Positions 1-8,038 of a stretch of DNA of 11,659 nt are shown piece after piece. The DNA lies in assembly GCA_026984595.1 (NCBI GenBank), contig JALSRW010000326.1, forward strand, positions 1 through 11,659, in the 5' to 3' direction. Below the pieces are notes generated by a model that saw only the letters and a list, made by a program, of their open reading frames with translations, made no database searches and had not been told where the DNA came from. The stretch is from Alphaproteobacteria bacterium. GTDB lineage: Bacteria > Pseudomonadota > Alphaproteobacteria > Geminicoccales > Geminicoccaceae. A program made the translations under genes and the position numbers. Within the stretch, counting starts at the first letter, position 1. The number at the start of each line of letters is the position of its first letter.

Positions 1-1
1 C

Positions 2-172
2 GCCCTCGTTCAGTACAGCTACTCCCCGCTTTCGCCCATTCCCACCCGTTCCTTCGGTCTGCGGGCCCGGCTGGCCGCCTATGTCGTCCGCAACATTCCG
101 CCGGCCACCGTCTGGCGGTACACGCGCAAGGCCGCGCCGCGGGCGGAGCAGCGGCTGGAACACGCTGCCTGA
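2..172 (+). CDS. C-terminal end of an unidentified protein (5' partial)
   Basis: An open frame enters from the left edge and ends at TGA 170-172, giving 56 visible residues. Nearly all third codon positions are G or C, as in the genes that follow, so it reads as a true coding tail. The peptide has a Pro/Ser-rich start (YSPLSPIPTRSFG), then a basic, partly hydrophobic stretch (RARLAAYVVRNIPPATVW) and ends in an Arg/Lys/Glu-rich tail. I do not recognise the family. The next gene starts 117 bp downstream, so it could be first in the same transcript or a separate unit. Its function cannot be given without the upstream part. Confidence 0.55.
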   Translation, partial: ALVQYSYSPLSPIPTRSFGLRARLAAYVVRNIPPATVWRYTRKAAPRAEQRLEHAA

Positions 173-198
173 ATCCGGCCTTTCCATCACTCGGGTGT

Positions 199-227
199 TT
201 GCCTCGAGCCATGCGCCGGTGCTATCG
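199..227 (+). promoter_or_regulatory. Weak candidate promoter upstream of the binding-protein gene
   Basis: TTGCCT at 199-204 is followed, after a 17-nt spacer, by CTATCG at 222-227. Each half matches the housekeeping sigma-70 type consensus at only about half its positions. It lies in the only gap (173-289) ahead of the Liv cluster, where a promoter would be expected. In GC-rich alphaproteobacteria such partial matches occur by chance, so this is only a candidate. Confidence 0.2.
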
Positions 228-240
228 GTTGCCCTGCCCG

Positions 241-254
241 CCGGCCGCGGCCGG
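241..254. repeat. 14-bp perfect palindrome in the leader of the Liv cluster
   Basis: CCGGCCGCGGCCGG is its own exact reverse complement. It lies between the candidate promoter and the ribosome binding site of the binding-protein gene, where an operator or a leader hairpin could act. In DNA this rich in G and C, a 14-bp palindrome is expected about once or twice per 10 kb by chance, so position is the only argument for function. Confidence 0.3.
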
Positions 255-277
255 TGGGGAGACTGGCGGTAAGCATG

Positions 278-282
278 GGAGG
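278..282 (+). promoter_or_regulatory. Ribosome binding site that fixes the GTG start of the binding protein
   Basis: GGAGG at 278-282 is a strong Shine-Dalgarno sequence, 7 nt before GTG 290. The in-frame alternatives are GTG 254, with no such site upstream, and ATG 275, whose nearest purine-rich stretch (256-261) is about 13 nt away. Starting at 290 also gives a compact, standard signal peptide. Confidence 0.7.
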
Positions 283-289
283 CAGGTCG

Positions 290-1441
290 GTGAACGAGAG
301 ACCTCGCAAGGTGTTTTCGGTGCTGGCGGGTGCGCTGCTCCTCGGACTCGCGGGCGCAGGGCATGCGGCCGAGCCGATCAAGATCGGCTCGTTCCTGGCG
401 GTGACGGGACCCGCCGCCTTTCTCGGCGACCCCGAAAAGAAGACCTTGGAGCTCTATGTCGACAAGATCAATGCCGAGGGCGGCGTCCTCGGTCACCCGC
501 TGGAGCTGGTGGTCTACGACACCGGAACCAGTGCCAAGAACGCCGTGACCTACGTCAAGCGGTTGCTGCAGCAGGACAAGGTCGACGCCATCGTCGGCGG
601 CAGCACGACCGGCGAGACCATGGCGGTGATCAAGCTGGTGGAGAAGGCCGGGCGTCCGTTCATTTCCCTGGCCGGCGCCTCGGTGATCATCGACCCGGTC
701 AAGAAATGGGTGTTCAAGACCCCGCACACCGATCGCATGGCGGTGGAAAAGGTCTACGCCGACATGCAGAAGGAAGGGGTCAGCGAGATCGGGCTGATCG
801 GAGGCTCGGGGGGCTTCGACAAGAGCTGTCTGAAGAACGCCCGGGAGCTGGCGGAAGGTTACGGCCTGACGATCAAGGCGGCCGAACAGTACGGCAAGGG
901 CGACACCGACATGACGCCCCAGCTCACCAAGATCCGCAACGCCGGTGTCCAGGCGGTGCTGTTCTGCGGCTTCGGCGCCGCCTCCACCATCGTCACCAAG
1001 AACTATGCCCAGCTCGGCCTCGAAGGGCGCCTCTATCACAACCACGGCTCCTGCTCGAAGCGGTTCATCGAGGGTGCGGGCGAGGCCGCCGAAGGCGTGC
1101 GCCTTCCCTGTGCCGCTCTGGTAGTGGCCGAGCAGCTTCCCGAGGACGACCCGCAGCGCGCGGTCGGGCTGGCCTACATCCAGGCCTATACCGAGGCCTA
1201 TGGCGAAGATGTCTCGACCTTCGGCGGTCATGCCTACGACGCACTCTTCCTGCTGATCGGAGCCATCGAGCGGGCGGGCACCGCCGATCCCGCCAAGGTC
1301 CGCGACGCGCTGGAGCAGACCCGGAATTTCATCGGAGTGGACGGCATCTTCAACATGAGCCCCGAAGACCATCTGGGCCTCGGCCCGGAAGCATTCAAAA
1401 TGCTCGAGGTTCAGGGTGGCGACTGGAAGTTCCTCTATTGA
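290..1441 (+). CDS. Periplasmic substrate-binding protein of a branched-chain amino acid type ABC importer
   Basis: This is the binding protein that captures substrate in the periplasm and delivers it to LivH/LivM. From GTG 290 it is 383 residues, normal for the family. Residues 1-26 form a signal peptide: basic NERPRK, a hydrophobic core, then AGAGHA before AEPIKIG. The mature part follows the type-1 periplasmic-binding (Peripla_BP_6) pattern: IKIGSFLAVTGP, INAEGGVLGHPLELVVYD near 60-77, VDAIVGGSTTGE near 98-109, FGGHAYDALFLL near 311-322. These match Liv/HAAT binding proteins, but the substrate (Leu/Ile/Val, another amino acid, or an aromatic or amide compound) cannot be read off. The mature protein has four cysteines (180, 226, 255, 274), which is unusual. 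C255 and C274 replace what I recall as Ala in relatives, so a disulfide is possible. The gene is followed by a hairpin and then a diguanylate cyclase instead of the permease gene. Confidence 0.93.
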   Translation: MNERPRKVFSVLAGALLLGLAGAGHAAEPIKIGSFLAVTGPAAFLGDPEKKTLELYVDKINAEGGVLGHPLELVVYDTGTSAKNAVTYVKRLLQQDKVDAIVGGSTTGETMAVIKLVEKAGRPFISLAGASVIIDPVKKWVFKTPHTDRMAVEKVYADMQKEGVSEIGLIGGSGGFDKSCLKNARELAEGYGLTIKAAEQYGKGDTDMTPQLTKIRNAGVQAVLFCGFGAASTIVTKNYAQLGLEGRLYHNHGSCSKRFIEGAGEAAEGVRLPCAALVVAEQLPEDDPQRAVGLAYIQAYTEAYGEDVSTFGGHAYDALFLLIGAIERAGTADPAKVRDALEQTRNFIGVDGIFNMSPEDHLGLGPEAFKMLEVQGGDWKFLY

Positions 1442-1450
1442 CCCTGTCGG

Positions 1451-1497
1451 GCGGGACGCGCATCCCGTGGCCCCTCCCCCGGCAGCGCGCGTCCCGC
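1451..1497 (+). other. Stem-loop between the binding-protein and diguanylate cyclase genes
   Basis: GCGGGACGCGC (1451-1461) and GCGCGTCCCGC (1487-1497) are perfect 11-bp inverted repeats with a 25-nt loop. They fill most of the 68-nt gap. No T-run follows, so a simple intrinsic terminator is unlikely. In ABC import operons a hairpin here often protects the 3' end of the binding-protein mRNA, so that more of it is made than of the membrane parts; that role is inferred here. The second arm ends 12 nt before ATG 1510, which has no clear ribosome site, so the structure may also lower translation of the cyclase. Confidence 0.5.
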
Positions 1498-1509
1498 ACG
1501 TGACTGGTC

Positions 1510-2403
1510 ATGGCGGCCGGCTTCGATCTTCCCGGTGACAGGACCGAGAAGGAGGGCGAGCCGGTCGCCGGCCTTCGCAGCGCGCTCCTGCCACGCCCGC
1601 TGCTCCATCTCGCCGCCTTCGTCCATGTTTACGGCTGGCGCACGGCCACCGTGGCCGCCGCGCTTCTCAGCGCGCTGGTTGGTGCGAGCGTCGCCTTCCT
1701 GATCTTCGGCATCGGCGCCACCGATGTCGGAAAGGCGCTGCAGGCGGCGCTCATCACGGGGCTGGTAACAGGCGGGCTCACGGCCCTGCCGGTGGGAGTC
1801 CTGCTGCACATCATCGACGAGCTGAGCCGGGCCCGGGCGCGGCTGGAGGAAGAGATCCGGCGCCGGGAGATCGCCGAACGACGCATGCGGGAGCTTGCCG
1901 GCACCGACGAGCTTACGGGTCTCTACAATCGCCGCGCCTTCTTCGATCGCGCCCAGGAGCTGGTGGCGATCGCCCGCCGCTACCAGCAGCCCATCGCCAT
2001 CCTCACCGTCGACATCGACCATTTCAAGCAGGTCAACGACGCCCTCGGCCATGCCGAAGGCGATCGCGCCCTGCAGCGGCTGGCCACCATTCTGCGGCAG
2101 ACCCTGCGGGCCACCGACGTGGCCGCCCGCTTCGGCGGCGACGAGTTCGTGGTGATCATGCCCCAGACCCGGCTCGATGCCGCCCTGGTGGTCGCCGAAC
2201 GGATCCGCCGGGCAGTCGCGGAAAGTCCCGGCCCGATGCCGCTCGGCGTCAGCATCGGCGCGGCCGCGGCATCTGGTGCCGAGGCCGATCTCGACAGCCT
2301 GCTGGCCCGTTCCGACCGTGCCCTCTACGCCGCCAAACGTCTCGGCCGCAACCGGGTCTGCGCCGAACCGCCCGCCGCCGACCGGCCGCCGGAGCCTTCG
2401 TGA
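1510..2403 (+). CDS. Membrane-anchored diguanylate cyclase (GGDEF domain)
   Basis: This enzyme makes cyclic di-GMP from two GTP at the inner membrane. The 297-residue protein has a short cytoplasmic N-terminus, two predicted membrane segments (about 45-69 and 76-101) joined by only a few residues, an Arg/Glu-rich linker likely to form a coiled coil (about 103-130), and a GGDEF domain (about 132-285). Catalytic features are intact: DELTGLYNRR (133-142), the metal-binding strand VDIDHFK (167-173), and RFGGDEF with GGDEF at 209-213. The product-inhibition site RxxD is present (R200-D203), five residues before GGDEF, so it should be active and feedback-inhibited. There is no EAL domain and no periplasmic sensor domain. 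An in-frame stop at 1501 leaves ATG 1510 as the start, with a poor ribosome site. It lies between the Liv binding-protein and permease genes on the same strand. A two-helix anchor with no sensory domain suggests input through the membrane or a partner protein (inference). Confidence 0.93.
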   Translation: MAAGFDLPGDRTEKEGEPVAGLRSALLPRPLLHLAAFVHVYGWRTATVAAALLSALVGASVAFLIFGIGATDVGKALQAALITGLVTGGLTALPVGVLLHIIDELSRARARLEEEIRRREIAERRMRELAGTDELTGLYNRRAFFDRAQELVAIARRYQQPIAILTVDIDHFKQVNDALGHAEGDRALQRLATILRQTLRATDVAARFGGDEFVVIMPQTRLDAALVVAERIRRAVAESPGPMPLGVSIGAAAASGAEADLDSLLARSDRALYAAKRLGRNRVCAEPPAADRPPEPS

Positions 2404-2479
2404 AGCCATTGGCGAAGTGGCGTGGCCGTGCTAGGCGACGCCCCGCCGGGTGCCGAGTCGAGGGTGGCGAAGACTGACC

Positions 2480-3352
2480 ATGGCCGAATTTCTCCAGTTC
2501 CTGTTCTCCGGTCTGACGGTGGGCGCCATCTACGCCCTGATCGCCCTCGGCTTCTCGCTCATCTACAATGCCAGCCATCTGATCAATTTCGCCCAGGGCG
2601 AGTTCGTGATGATCGGCGGCATGGCGACCGTGTTCCTGGCCGCCGCCGGCATCGGGCTGCCGCTGGCCGCCCTCGCCGCGGTGTTGATCGCGGTGGCCGT
2701 GGCGGTGGCCATCGAGCGGCTGGGAATCGCTCCGGCGAAGGGTGCCTCGGCGGTCGGCCTGATCATCATCACCATCGGCGCCTCGATCCTGATCCGCGGC
2801 CTCGCCGGCATCGTCTGGGACCGCAATTTCCATTCCCTGCCGGCGATCTCCGGAGAGAAGCCGCTGGTGATCCTGGGCGCCACCCTGCTTCCCCAGTCGC
2901 TCTGGATCTTCGGCGCCACCGCGGTGATCGCCCTGCTGCTCTGGTTCTTCTTCGCCCGTACGCTCTGGGGCAAGGCGATGATGGCCACCGCCTACAATCC
3001 ACTCGCGGCCCAGCTCGTGGGCATCGACATCCGGCGGGTGGTGATGTTGAGCTTCGCTCTCGCCGGCGGCCTCGGGGCGCTCGCCGGGGTGCTCATCACC
3101 CCGCTCGCCCCGACCCATTTCCAGGTGGGGGTGATGCTCGGCCTCAAGGGCTTCGCCGCGGCCATCGTCGGTGGCCTGGGCTCGGGCGCGGGCGCGATCG
3201 TCGGCGGGCTGGTGATCGGCATCGCCGAGGCCATGGCGGCCGGCTATCTGGCTTCGGCCTACAAGGATGCGGTGGCCTTCGTCATCATCCTGCTGTTCCT
3301 GGTGCTGTGGCCCAACGGACTGTTCGGGCTGCGTGGGATCGAGCGGGTCTGA
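2480..3352 (+). CDS. livH: LivH-type permease of the branched-chain amino acid ABC importer
   Basis: This is one of the two inner-membrane permeases forming the translocation path. From ATG 2480 it has 290 residues, typical of LivH, and begins MAEFLQFLFSGLTVGAIYAL. A GTG at 2450 would add ten residues without a ribosome site or a family match. Diagnostic stretches are ALIALGFSLIYNASHLINFAQGE within 20-41, the cytoplasmic loop KAMMATAYNPLAAQLVGID (165-183), which should contact an ATPase, and the Gly-rich GLKGFAAAIVGGLGS (221-235). About eight hydrophobic segments are apparent. It lies 76 nt after the cyclase stop and 4 nt before livM. The gap upstream shows no convincing terminator or promoter. 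Confidence 0.94.
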   Translation: MAEFLQFLFSGLTVGAIYALIALGFSLIYNASHLINFAQGEFVMIGGMATVFLAAAGIGLPLAALAAVLIAVAVAVAIERLGIAPAKGASAVGLIIITIGASILIRGLAGIVWDRNFHSLPAISGEKPLVILGATLLPQSLWIFGATAVIALLLWFFFARTLWGKAMMATAYNPLAAQLVGIDIRRVVMLSFALAGGLGALAGVLITPLAPTHFQVGVMLGLKGFAAAIVGGLGSGAGAIVGGLVIGIAEAMAAGYLASAYKDAVAFVIILLFLVLWPNGLFGLRGIERV

Positions 3353-3356
3353 CGGC

Positions 3357-4297
3357 ATGCGCCGGCTGCTCCGATCCCATTACGGCGGGCTGGGCATCCT
3401 GATCCTGGTCATCCTCCTGATGCCCTTCGCCTTTCCCAACAGCTTCTATTTCGACGTGGCGATCAATGTCGGCATCGCCGCCATCGTCTGTGTGGGCCTC
3501 AATCTCCTGATCGGCTACGCCGGCCAGATCAGCCTCGGCCATGCCGGCTTCTTCGGGATCGGCGCCTACGCCTCGGCCATCCTCACCTCGAGCCACGGCT
3601 GGCCGCCGCTGCTGGCGCTGCTGGCCGGGATCCTGATCTCCGGCCTGATCGCCTTCGTCGTCGCCCGTCCGATCCTGGCTCTCAAGGGACATTACCTGGC
3701 GATGGCCACCCTCGGCCTCGGCGTCATCATCTCCATCATCCTCTCCCAGGAAGTGGACCTCACCGGCGGACCCGACGGCATGCCGGTGGATTCGCTGACG
3801 GTCCTCGGCATCGAGATCGCCAGCCCGCAGGCCTGGTACTGGCTGGTCGGCGGGGCGCTGGTGCTGGTCACCTGGCTCGCGCTCAATCTCGTCGACAGCC
3901 CCATCGGCCGCGCCCTGCGGGCGGTCCACAGTTCGGAGATCGCGGCCCGCGTCTGCGGTGTCGACACCACCTCCTACAAGGTGCTGGTGTTCGTGGTCTC
4001 GGCGGTGGTCGCCAGTCTCGCGGGTTCGCTGTTCGCCCATTTCTCGGGCTGGCTGACCCCCGATGAAGCCGATTTCCTGCGCTCGATCCAGTTCGTCACG
4101 ATGGTGGTGTTGGGCGGCATGGCCTCGATCTTCGGGGCCATCGTCGGCGCCGCCCTGCTCACCGCCCTGCCCCAGTTCCTGACGGTCTTCCAGAACTACG
4201 AACATGTCATGCTCGGTCTCGTGATGGTGCTGACGATGATCTTCCTGCCGCGCGGCCTGGTGCCGACCCTGGCGTTGCGCCTTCTGGGAGAGCGCCG

Positions 4298-4301
<4 letters not shown>
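3357..4301 (+). CDS. livM: LivM-type permease of the branched-chain amino acid ABC importer
   Basis: This is the second inner-membrane permease, partner of LivH. ATG 3357 lies 4 nt after the livH stop and gives 314 residues. Longer in-frame reading upstream runs into livH and is not used. Family hallmarks are NLLIGYAGQISLGHAGFFGI (49-68), ALKGHYLAMATLGLG (108-122), TGGPDGM (136-142) and the ATPase-contacting loop GRALRAVHSSEIAARVCGVD (184-203). Many hydrophobic helices are visible. It lacks the long N-terminal extension of some enterobacterial LivM proteins. Its stop (TGA 4299-4301) overlaps the livG start, indicating translational coupling. Confidence 0.94.
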
Positions 4302-5069
<768 letters not shown>

Positions 5070-5080
<11 letters not shown>

Positions 5081-5774
5081 GATCACCGGCCTCGGCTCCC
5101 ATTACGGGCGGATCCGCGCCCTGGATGCGGTCGATCTGTCCGTCGAGGAGGGCGAGCTGGTGGCCATCGTCGGCGCCAACGGCGCCGGCAAGACGACCCT
5201 GCTGCGAACCATTTCCGGTGTCCAGCCGGCGAGCAGCGGTGTCGTCCGTTTCCGCGGCAGCGACATCACCCGGACGGCGGCGGCCAGAAGGGTGCGGCTG
5301 GGCATCGCCCAGGTGCCGGAGGGCCGGCAGATGTTCGCCCCCATGAGCGTCGAGGACAATCTTCTGCTCGGCGGCTTCACCCGCCCGCGCCACGAGCTCG
5401 CCGAGAGCCTGGCACGGGCCTACAGGTTGTTTCCGCGGCTCGAGGAACGGCGCCGCCAGCCGGCCGGTACCCTGTCGGGAGGGGAGCAGCAGATGCTGGC
5501 CATCGCCCGCGCCCTGATGGCCAGACCCGCTCTCCTGCTGATGGACGAGCCGAGCATGGGGCTGGCGCCGCGCATCGTCGAGCGGATCTTCGACACCATC
5601 CGCGAGCTGCGGGCCACCGGCGTCACCATTCTGCTGGTCGAGCAGAACGCCTTCGTCGCCCTGTCGGTGGCCGATCGCGGCTATGTGCTGGAATCGGGCC
5701 GGATCGTGCTCGACGGCCGGGCCTCCGACCTGCTCGCCGACGAACGTGTCAAGGCGGCCTATCTGGGCCTCTAG
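5070..5774 (+). CDS. livF: LivF-type ATPase of the branched-chain amino acid ABC importer
   Basis: This is the second cytoplasmic ATPase, expected to pair with LivG beneath LivH/LivM. From ATG 5070 it has 234 residues, the standard LivF length. Walker A is GANGAGKTT (35-43), the Q-loop is Q81, the signature LSGGE (135-139) is canonical and Walker B is LLLMDE (155-160). As in other LivF proteins, the H-loop position reads VEQNA, with Gln where most ATPases have His. There is no clear ribosome site; the 11-nt overlap with livG suggests coupled translation. It is the last gene of the cluster. Its stop TAG 5772-5774 lies in a CTAG palindrome shared with the end of the convergent hemW. Confidence 0.95.
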
Positions 5775-7006
5775 CGCAGGATCCCGCGGATCACCGCATC
5801 GAGACGGCGGCGCCCGGCGGCGGTCGTGCGCAGAGACCCGTGGGCGCACTGCAGGAGTCCCTCCGCCTCCAGCAACCGCACCGCACCGACATCGAGAACC
5901 GCTTCCCAGGGCCGTTCCGCCAGCGCAGCGAGACGTGACAGTTCCACCCCCTCGGCGAGCCGCATGCCCATCAGGAGATATTCGGTCGCCCGATCGGCCG
6001 GTGCCAGCTCCTCCTCCTCGAGCTGGCCATGGCCCTCTCGCTCGACCGTTTCGAGCCAGCGCTCGGGCAGCCTCCGTGCCCGGGTCGCCACCCGCCGTGC
6101 GCCCAGCGTCAGCCGGCCATGGGCGCCCGGACCGATGCCCACATAATCGCCGTAGCGCCAGTAAACGAGATTGTGTCTGCTCTCCTCGCCGGGACGGGCA
6201 TGGTTGCTGATCTCGTAGGCGGGCAGGCCGGCGGCCTCGCAGAGCTCCTGGGTGAGATCGAACAGCGCCGCCCCGAGATCCTCGTCGGGCAGTTCGAGCC
6301 GCCCCTGGCGCGCGAGGGTGAAGAAATGCGTGCCGGGCTCGATGGTGAGCTGGTAGAGGGAAAGATGGCCGACCGCCAGCTCCAGCGCGCGTTGCAGCTC
6401 GTCCCTCCAGGAGGCGAGGCCCTGCCCCGGTCGCGCATAGATCAGATCGAAGCCGACCCGCGGAAAGATCTCGCGGGCGAGAGCCAGGGCATGCAGCGCC
6501 TCGGCCACCCCGTGCTGCCGTCCGAGGTCACGCAACGCGCCCTCCTCGAGCGCCTGCACGCCCAGCGACAGGCGGTTGACACCGGCCTTTGCGAAAGCCT
6601 CGAACCGTGCCGCTTCCGCCGAAGTCGGGTTGGCCTCCAGCGTGATCTCGATCGCCGGCTCGAACCGCCACCAGTCCCGCGCCCGGGCGATCACCGCGGC
6701 CACTGTTGCGGCCGACATCAGGGAAGGTGTGCCGCCCCCGAAAAAGATCGCCCGCAGGATCCGCCCCTCGGTGCGGGCGCCGAAATGGTCGAGTTCGGCC
6801 AGCAGGGCGCGGCGCCAGCGCCGCTGGTCGACCGCCGCGCGGACATGGCTGTTGAAGTCGCAATAGGGGCATTTGTGCCGGCAGAAGGGCCAGTGCACGT
6901 AGAGCGCGAAGCCGGGATCCCGCTCCTGTGGCGCGGTACAGCTCCGCTCGGGGACGACTGCCGGACTGGCGAAGGAAGTGCGCATCCTCGGAGAAACCCG
7001 CTCCAT
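5771..7006 (-). CDS. hemW: HemW, radical-SAM heme chaperone (coproporphyrinogen oxidase-like)
   Basis: This is a radical-SAM protein of the HemN/HemW superfamily, thought to bind heme and deliver it to respiratory targets rather than oxidise coproporphyrinogen. From ATG 7006 it has 411 residues (E. coli HemW is about 378; most of the excess is the N-terminus). The iron-sulfur motif is HWPFCRHKCPYCDFNSH, with Cys 42, 46 and 49. CDFN in place of the CGCN of true HemN is the HemW mark. GGGTPS follows at 90-95, and a later HNLVYW is also typical. The start is chosen because GAGGG (7015-7019, read on the minus strand) lies 8 nt before it. ATG 7051 would add 15 residues without such a site; an ATG six codons downstream is also possible. 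It converges on livF with a 4-nt overlap and diverges from the dehydrogenase across 117 bp. Confidence 0.92.
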   Translation of the reverse strand: MERVSPRMRTSFASPAVVPERSCTAPQERDPGFALYVHWPFCRHKCPYCDFNSHVRAAVDQRRWRRALLAELDHFGARTEGRILRAIFFGGGTPSLMSAATVAAVIARARDWWRFEPAIEITLEANPTSAEAARFEAFAKAGVNRLSLGVQALEEGALRDLGRQHGVAEALHALALAREIFPRVGFDLIYARPGQGLASWRDELQRALELAVGHLSLYQLTIEPGTHFFTLARQGRLELPDEDLGAALFDLTQELCEAAGLPAYEISNHARPGEESRHNLVYWRYGDYVGIGPGAHGRLTLGARRVATRARRLPERWLETVEREGHGQLEEEELAPADRATEYLLMGMRLAEGVELSRLAALAERPWEAVLDVGAVRLLEAEGLLQCAHGSLRTTAAGRRRLDAVIRGILR

Positions 7007-7123
7007 GGTCGGAGCCCTCATATTCGATCGGCGGCGGACGCCGGCAACCATCCGGCTGCTTGTGCGGCGCGCGGCCGCCCTCTAGCTTCCTGCGCCGTGA
7101 CCGGCAGCACGGAGGAGGCGAGC

Positions 7124-8008
7124 ATGGCGCGCACCGCATTCATCGGTCTCGGCGTGATGGGCTATCCGATGGCCGGCCATCTGGCCGCCGAGGGGCACGA
7201 AGTGACCGTGTTCAACCGCACGCGGGCCAAGGCCGAGCAGTGGCATCGGCAGCATGGCGGCCGGGTGGCATCCACCCCGCGCGAGGCCGCGGCGGCAGCC
7301 GAGTTCGTGTTCACCTGCGTCGGCAACGACGAGGATCTGCGCAGCGTGGTCTACGGCGATGACGGGATTCTGGCCGGGCTCGCCGACGACGCCCTGTTGA
7401 CCGATCACACCACCGCCTCCGCCGACATCGCCCGCGAGCTCGACGCCGCCTGTCGCGCGCGCGCCGCGCATTTCCTCGATGCCCCGGTATCGGGCGGCCA
7501 GTCCGGGGCGGAAAACGGACAGCTCACCGTCATGTGCGGCGGCGAGGAAGGCGCCTTCGCCCGCGCCGAGCCGGTGATGCGCGCCTATGCGAAAGCGGTC
7601 ACCCTGATGGGTCCGGCGGGATCCGGCCAGCTCACCAAGATGGTCAACCAGATCGCCATCGCCGGGCTTCTCCAGGGGCTCGCCGAGGCCGCCAATTTCG
7701 CCATCCGCGCCGGTCTCGACACCGATCGCGTGGTGGATGTGATCTCCAAGGGCGCCGCCCAGTCCTGGCAGATGGACAATCGCTGGCGGACGATGGTCCG
7801 GGGGGAGTTCGCGTTCGGATTTGCCGTCGACTGGATGCGCAAGGATCTGAAGATCGCCATCGACGAGGCGCGACGCAACGGTGCCCCGCTTCCGGTCACC
7901 GCCCTGGTCGATCAGTTCTACGGTCTCGTACAGCAGGCCGGCGGCGGGCGCTGGGACACTTCCAGCCTCATCCACAATCTCGTCGAAATACCCGGCCGGA
8001 AGGGGTAG
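7124..8008 (+). CDS. NAD(P)-dependent beta-hydroxyacid dehydrogenase (3-hydroxyisobutyrate dehydrogenase family)
   Basis: A 294-residue cytoplasmic oxidoreductase that would interconvert a beta-hydroxyacid and its semialdehyde. It starts at ATG 7124, five nt after GGAGGAGG (7111-7118). The Rossmann fold opens with FIGLGVMGYPMAGHL (6-20). NRT at 31-33, after the second strand, favours NADP(H) over NAD(H) in this family. The substrate loop DAPVSGG (119-125), the catalytic lysine segment GQLTKMVNQ (K172, N175) and WMRKDLKIA (K240, D241) are all intact. Relatives include 3-hydroxyisobutyrate dehydrogenase, tartronate semialdehyde reductase and glyoxylate/succinic semialdehyde reductase; the exact substrate is not readable. 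A link to valine breakdown beside the Liv importer is tempting, but no other valine pathway gene is present. Confidence 0.92.
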   Translation: MARTAFIGLGVMGYPMAGHLAAEGHEVTVFNRTRAKAEQWHRQHGGRVASTPREAAAAAEFVFTCVGNDEDLRSVVYGDDGILAGLADDALLTDHTTASADIARELDAACRARAAHFLDAPVSGGQSGAENGQLTVMCGGEEGAFARAEPVMRAYAKAVTLMGPAGSGQLTKMVNQIAIAGLLQGLAEAANFAIRAGLDTDRVVDVISKGAAQSWQMDNRWRTMVRGEFAFGFAVDWMRKDLKIAIDEARRNGAPLPVTALVDQFYGLVQQAGGGRWDTSSLIHNLVEIPGRKG

Positions 8009-8009
8009 T

Positions 8010-8038
8010 CTTGGAGGCGGGCGCGAGGGCGCCCATAT
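8010..8038 (+). promoter_or_regulatory. Candidate heat-shock (RpoH/sigma-32) promoter for hspQ
   Basis: CTTG (8010-8013), an 18-nt spacer and CCCATAT (8032-8038). From memory, the alphaproteobacterial RpoH consensus is CTTG-N17/18-CYTATNT; this site misses only the third base of the second block. It begins right after the dehydrogenase stop (TAG 8006-8008) and would start transcription near 8045, leaving a leader of about 78 nt before hspQ. A 6-bp inverted repeat (GGGCGC 8019-8024 / GCGCCC 8029-8034) lies across the spacer and the edge of the second block. Confidence 0.5.

Noticed and set aside
1451..1497. The hairpin as an intrinsic terminator
   Set aside because: No run of T follows the second arm and the loop is long (25 nt), so read-through into the cyclase and livH is more likely.
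199..1503. 434-codon plus-strand frame overlapping the binding protein
   Set aside because: Arg/Gly-rich out-of-frame product; the frame starting at GTG 290 has a signal peptide and the full binding-protein fold pattern.
1435..2409. Minus-strand open frame of 324 codons opposite the diguanylate cyclase
   Set aside because: The plus strand carries intact GGDEF motifs; the antisense product shows only biased composition and no recognisable motif.
2249..3358. Minus-strand open frame of 369 codons antisense to livH
   Set aside because: The product is a low-complexity Gly/Asp/His/Gln/Arg-rich chain, as expected from the reverse of GC-rich membrane-protein codons. The plus strand encodes an unmistakable LivH.
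3285..4205. Minus-strand open frame of 306 codons antisense to livM
   Set aside because: Same composition bias (Asp, Gly, Gln, His, Arg), no domain, and it lies wholly opposite a well-conserved permease gene.
7060..7088. TTGTGC-N17-TAGCTT as a promoter for the dehydrogenase
   Set aside because: Spacing is right, but only three of six bases match in each element. This is too weak to list as a feature in a GC-rich intergenic stretch.
6029..7123. Long in-frame N-terminal extension of the dehydrogenase, antisense to hemW
   Set aside because: The strong GGAGGAGG and the Rossmann-fold start place the true beginning at ATG 7124. The extension is the complement of hemW, with no motif of its own.
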